A program made the translations under genes and the position numbers. Under the pieces are notes generated by a model that was not told the origin of the DNA, made no database searches, and worked only from the letters and a program-made list of their open reading frames with translations. A DNA stretch of 18,303 bases, from NCBI GenBank assembly GCA_964579675.1, contig CAZOIA010000115.1:1-18303 (forward strand), given 5' to 3'. The DNA comes from CAZOIA01 sp964579675. GTDB lineage: Bacteria; Planctomycetota; Phycisphaerae; UBA1845; PWPN01. Positions 15,705-18,303 of this stretch are shown here, in pieces (positions within the stretch are counted from its first letter, which is position 1; each line of letters starts with the position of its first letter).

Positions 15705-16058
15705 ATGGCCATCGACATCAACGACGAGAAGCTCTACACGCTCACCGAAGCGACGAAGCTGCTGCCCACGATGAACGGTCGCAAGGTGTCATCCAACGCC
15801 ATGTGGCGGTGGTGTTGCAAGGGTGTCCAGGGCGTGCACCTCGACCACGTGCGCATCGGCCACAGGATCTGCACATCCGCCGAGGCGCTGAACCGGTTCG
15901 CGAACGCCCTCGCGGAAGTCGCGCGCGAACGTCTGAGCACACCGCCCGGGGCGTATCGTCCCGTGAGGTGGCGAGCCCGACGCGCCAAGGCATACGAGGC
16001 CGAGCGGCTCAGGCAAATCCAGGAAGCCGAGGAAGAACTCAGGCGCGCGGGAATCTGA
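15705..16058 (+). CDS. DUF1580-like small protein (planctomycete family), possible HTH DNA-binding
   Basis: A 117-aa basic protein with a strong ribosome binding site, AAAGGAGG, six bases before the ATG. The first 65 residues follow the DUF1580 pattern known from Rhodopirellula: IDINDEKLYTLTEATKLLP, then GRKVSSNAMWRW, then a G-V-x-G-x-x-L glycine turn, RIGHRICTSAEALNRF. The layout resembles excisionase/MerR-like winged helix-turn-helix proteins (T-L-x-E-A, R-W, G-x-R-x-x-T/S). The C-terminal 50 residues form a charged helix, AEVARERL onward, ending in E-A-E-E-E-L. It sits between the two repeat regions and could bind one of them. The family match is from memory of the pattern; the DNA-binding role is inference. 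Confidence 0.75.
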   Translation: MAIDINDEKLYTLTEATKLLPTMNGRKVSSNAMWRWCCKGVQGVHLDHVRIGHRICTSAEALNRFANALAEVARERLSTPPGAYRPVRWRARRAKAYEAERLRQIQEAEEELRRAGI

Positions 16059-16277
16059 GCGCCCGTAGGTGCTTCCCAGCGGTACACCGTCACGAGGGGA
16101 GTCGGTACGACTGCGCGCACACGCAGGGCAGGGAATCGAACGCAATGCGGAGGAATGCAACGGATGCATAGGTACTCCGCCGCAATTCGCGTGCCAGAGG
16201 GGCCGCGGAAACGGGCACGGAGATAGACAGAGTTTGTTTGGGCTGTCCGGTCCTGTCCGGTTTTTCGCCGCCGGCCC

Positions 16278-16314
16278 CCAGGGCGGCCACGGGGCGCGTT
16301 TAGGGCCACCCTGG
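16278..16314. repeat. 11-bp inverted repeat with one mismatch
   Basis: CCAGGGCGGCC (16278-16288) pairs with GGCCACCCTGG (16304-16314), ten of eleven positions, around a 15-base loop. The T-run at 16261-16265 precedes rather than follows it on the plus strand, so it is not a plus-strand terminator; read on the minus strand it would be followed by an A-to-U tract about 12 bases later. Confidence 0.4.
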
Positions 16315-16421
16315 GCGACCCGGGCGGCGTGGGGCGTATCAACGTACGCTCCGGCCGCCCTGTCGCGACGGGCGCGGATGGCGTGGTTTGGGCGGCCAAC
16401 CTCGGGGCGGTGCGAGCGGCC

Positions 16422-16472
16422 TTGCACGGCGATTGCACGGACTTTGCACGCCCGCTGCACGCTGTTTGCACG
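16422..16472. repeat. five TTGCACG boxes at exact 11-bp spacing, possible operator or initiator array
   Basis: Copies begin at 16422, 16433, 16444, 16455 (CTGCACG) and 16466. The four-base spacers are all different (GCGA, GACT, CCCG, CTGT), so the boxes rather than the whole unit are kept. The 11-bp step is close to one helical turn, placing all boxes on one face of the DNA, and it is not a multiple of three, so it is not a protein repeat. The array ends 68 bases before the methyltransferase ATG. Confidence 0.75.
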
Positions 16473-16540
16473 ACGCCCGCCGTCGGGCCGCCATCGCCAT
16501 CCGCTGCTGAAGAACTGGAACCTGACATGGAGGTCGTTCG

Positions 16541-17887
16541 ATGAAGGTTGAATCGCGGCTGCTGGCCGACATCAAGCCATACGAGAAGAACCCGCGGATC
16601 AACGATGCGGCGGTGGACGCCGTGGCGGAGTCCATTCGCCGGTTCGGCTTCCGCCAGCCGATTGTGGTGGACACCGAGGGCGTGATCGTTTGCGGCCACA
16701 CGCGGTGGAAGGCGGCGCAGAAGCTCAGGCTCACCGAGGTGCCCGTCCACGTGGCGAAGGATCTGACGCCTGAGCAGATTCGCGCGTACAGAATCGCTGA
16801 CAACAAAAGCGCCGAGCTGGCCGAATGGAACATGGAGTTGCTGCCGATCGAGCTGACCGAACTCCAAGGCGCCGGTATCGACTGGTCGCTGCTCGGGTTC
16901 GACCAGGACGAGCTTGCCAAGCTGCTCGATCCGGGCCTCAAGCAGGGGCTAACCGACCCGGATGACGTGCCCGAGCCGCCGGACGAGGCGATCACGCAAC
17001 CCGGCGATCTGTGGATCCTGGGGAAGCATCGGTTGCTGTGCGGTGATGCGGGCAACTCAGAGAACCTTGATCTTCTGATCGCCGTCGACCCCGTGAAGAC
17101 ATTGGACCTGCCGGCCGGCTCCGACATCAAGCCGCGGTTGTTGCCGGTCCATCTCGTCAACACTGATCCTCCCTACAATGTCCGCGTTGAACCTCGCAGC
17201 AACAACGCCATCGCGGCCGGACTGTCCTCGTTCTCGAACACCCACCACCAGAACTTCGACGTGAATCGTCATCCGGAGAAGGCCCAGGCCACGCACCGCA
17301 AGCTGCGACCCAAGGACCGCCCGCTCGAGAACGACTTCGTGTCCGATGAGGAGTTCGATCGGCTGCTGCACGCCTGGTTCGGCCAGATCGCCCGCGTACT
17401 GAAACCGGGCCGAGGGTTCTACATCTGGGGCGGCTACGCAAACTGTGGGAACTACCCGCCGGTGTTGAAGGCCTGCGGGCTGTACTTCTCGCAGGCGATC
17501 ATCTGGGTGAAAGAGCATCCAGTTCTCACCCGCAAGGATTACATGGGCAACCACGAGTGGTGCTTCTATGGCTGGCGGGAGGGGGCAGCGCACGTCTTCC
17601 TGGGTCCGAACAATGCCGTGGACGTCTGGCCGATCAAGAAGATCAACCCGCAGAGCATGGTGCATTTGACGGAGAAACCCGTCGAGCTGGCGGTACGGGC
17701 AATCCAGTACTCATCGCGCCCGGGCGAGCACGTGCTTGATCTGTTCGGTGGTTCGGGATCGACGCTTGTCGCGGCGGAGCAGACCGGGCGTCGGGCGTTC
17801 CTGATGGAGCTGGATCCGTTGTACTGCGATGTCATCGTTCAGAGATGGCAGGACTTCACGGGGCGGAGCGCGGAGCGCTACACATGA
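16541..17887 (+). CDS. ParB-domain / DNA methyltransferase fusion (beta-class, N6-adenine or N4-cytosine)
   Basis: A 448-aa protein. GGAGG at 16529-16533 fixes the start. Residues 1-115 are a ParB N-terminal domain: IKPYEKNPRIND, AVAESIRRFGFRQPIVVD, VIVCGHTRWKAAQKL and AYRIADNKSAELAEWN. The methyltransferase follows, with catalytic motif IV NTDPPYNV (D209-Y212), HLTEKPVEL and SAM-binding motif I DLFGGSGSTL (F402-G406). Motif IV before motif I is the beta order, and DPPY is usual for N6-adenine. All key residues are present. This fusion is common in phages and mobile elements. No cognate restriction enzyme is adjacent; the only nuclease of unknown role is the HNH gene at the other end. It probably protects element DNA or regulates it. 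Target sequence unknown. Confidence 0.93.
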   Translation: MKVESRLLADIKPYEKNPRINDAAVDAVAESIRRFGFRQPIVVDTEGVIVCGHTRWKAAQKLRLTEVPVHVAKDLTPEQIRAYRIADNKSAELAEWNMELLPIELTELQGAGIDWSLLGFDQDELAKLLDPGLKQGLTDPDDVPEPPDEAITQPGDLWILGKHRLLCGDAGNSENLDLLIAVDPVKTLDLPAGSDIKPRLLPVHLVNTDPPYNVRVEPRSNNAIAAGLSSFSNTHHQNFDVNRHPEKAQATHRKLRPKDRPLENDFVSDEEFDRLLHAWFGQIARVLKPGRGFYIWGGYANCGNYPPVLKACGLYFSQAIIWVKEHPVLTRKDYMGNHEWCFYGWREGAAHVFLGPNNAVDVWPIKKINPQSMVHLTEKPVELAVRAIQYSSRPGEHVLDLFGGSGSTLVAAEQTGRRAFLMELDPLYCDVIVQRWQDFTGRSAERYT

Positions 17888-17931
17888 ATCGACGGATAGC
17901 GCCACGAGATGTTGCGAGGGTAGCGGGCCTT

Positions 17932-18144
17932 TCAGCTCTTTGTTCTGCTCGCCTGTGTGTTGGGGTCGGTTATCCACTTTGTGAACTTGTCGAGTGGAAC
18001 GGAGAAGAATTTCTGCGCGCTGACTGGTTTCCAGTGTACACCTGTCGGCTTCACACGGAGTGTGCCGATCTTCTTATCCTGGTCGTCGAGGATATCGTGG
18101 TCATAGTGGTCTGGTCTCGCAAACTGTTTTGTATACTTGGGCAT
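17932..18144 (-). CDS. uncharacterised 70-aa protein, convergent with the methyltransferase gene
   Basis: Not recognised. I accept it as a gene because AGGAGG (18156-18151) lies exactly six bases before its ATG, and the sequence has normal protein character: MPKYTKQFARPDHYDHDILD, then a K-K-I-G-T-L-R-V-K-P turn and VHWKPVSAQKFFSVPLDKF. It is rich in Lys, Asp and aromatic residues, with no membrane segment or cysteine. It looks like a small beta-rich protein with a short basic tail. It is transcribed toward the methyltransferase gene, 44 bases apart, and no clear terminator lies between. It could belong to a separate operon that continues to the right, or be a small accessory or anti-host protein. 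Confidence 0.75.
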   Translation of the reverse strand: MPKYTKQFARPDHYDHDILDDQDKKIGTLRVKPTGVHWKPVSAQKFFSVPLDKFTKWITDPNTQASRTKS

Positions 18145-18190
18145 GTAAGGCCTCCTACCATAAGTCGGTACACGTCATCGACAAAACGTG

Positions 18191-18218
18191 ATCATACATT
18201 AGAGCCGAAGACCGGCAA
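18191..18218 (-). promoter_or_regulatory. probable sigma70-type promoter for the 70-aa gene
   Basis: Read on the minus strand, TTGCCG (18218-18213, four of six) and TATGAT (18196-18191, five of six) are 16 bases apart. The predicted start near 18183 leaves a leader of about 38 bases with AGGAGG at its end. Supports the 70-aa gene having its own transcript. Confidence 0.4.
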
Positions 18219-18303
18219 CCCCGCAAGCCCGTCTGGGAGCTGCAAAGCCTGCGTAGTGTACCGCCAATTGGGGAATCTGGAGATTTGATGGCAAAAAGAT
18301 AGG

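Larger units (their letters stand above)
16059..16540. other. 482-bp non-coding region with direct repeats, hairpin and phased boxes
   Basis: No gene is supported here; open frames are arginine/proline-rich and lack motifs. It holds a twin direct repeat CTGTCCGGT (16243-16251 and 16253-16261) just before a T-run, a hairpin at 16278-16314, the TTGCACG array at 16422-16472, and the ribosome binding site GGAGG (16529-16533) of the methyltransferase gene. Confidence 0.6.

Noticed and set aside
15338..16171. Long plus-strand frame across the repeat region.
   Set aside because: Its sequence is made of repeat-derived and Arg/Ala-rich residues, and it overlaps the well-supported 117-aa gene.
1..17887. 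HNH nuclease and ParB-methyltransferase as one restriction-modification system.
   Set aside because: They are over 15 kb apart at opposite ends, on opposite strands, with no sequence evidence linking them.
17845..18288. Plus-strand frame opposite the 70-aa gene.
   Set aside because: Shadow of the minus-strand gene; no ribosome binding site that fits and no recognisable domain. A tempting ATGA overlap at 17884 was considered, but the frame lacks protein character.
18288..18302. ATG with GGAG upstream near the right edge.
   Set aside because: An in-frame TAG follows after four codons.

Overview
The window is GC-rich, densely packed DNA. It reads as the early region (control, recombination and replication) of a temperate phage or related integrated element, most likely in a planctomycete. 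The host guess rests mainly on one small protein at 15705-16058, which matches the DUF1580 pattern known chiefly from Rhodopirellula-type planctomycetes, and on the general base composition. No capsid, tail, terminase or integrase gene is visible, so a plasmid-like element cannot be excluded.

Layout. (1) 1-1317, minus strand: the N-terminal 439 codons of a cysteine-rich HNH endonuclease that runs off the left edge. (2) 1318-1948: no convincing gene, but two tandem sigma70-type promoters and inverted repeats facing right. (3) 1949-5310: a control cassette made of an XRE-family repressor, an ImmA/IrrE metalloprotease, and two proteins I do not recognise (394 and 326 aa). (4) 5525-6112: a sigma-factor-like protein whose ribosome binding site lies in a hairpin. 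(5) 6190-9979: a tight operon with a 101-aa unknown, a PD-(D/E)XK nuclease with a four-cysteine Fe-S signature, a Sak4-like RecA-fold ATPase split by a 352-aa intein inside its Walker A motif, and a DUF669 protein (probable ssDNA-binding partner). (6) 10145-15357: an ERCC4-type nuclease, a RecD2-like helicase and a primase-polymerase/helicase fusion, each overlapping the next. (7) 15284-15704: a dense two-strand cluster of 9-bp repeats plus an 11-bp inverted repeat, a good candidate replication origin. (8) 15705-16058: the DUF1580-like protein. (9) 16059-16540: non-coding DNA with a hairpin and five TTGCACG boxes spaced exactly 11 bp apart. (10) 16541-17887: a ParB-domain/DNA methyltransferase fusion. 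(11) 17932-18144, minus strand: a 70-aa unknown protein with a strong ribosome binding site.

How it fits together (inference). The XRE/ImmA pair would control a lysogeny-type switch. The Sak4 ATPase, DUF669 protein and nucleases would form a strand-annealing recombination set. The primase-polymerase/helicase and RecD2 helicase would replicate the element from the adjacent repeat cluster. The methyltransferase would modify the element's DNA and may bind or be controlled by the phased boxes in front of it. The items most worth checking are the repeat cluster, the phased box array, the intein, and the unknown genes at both ends and in the control cassette.
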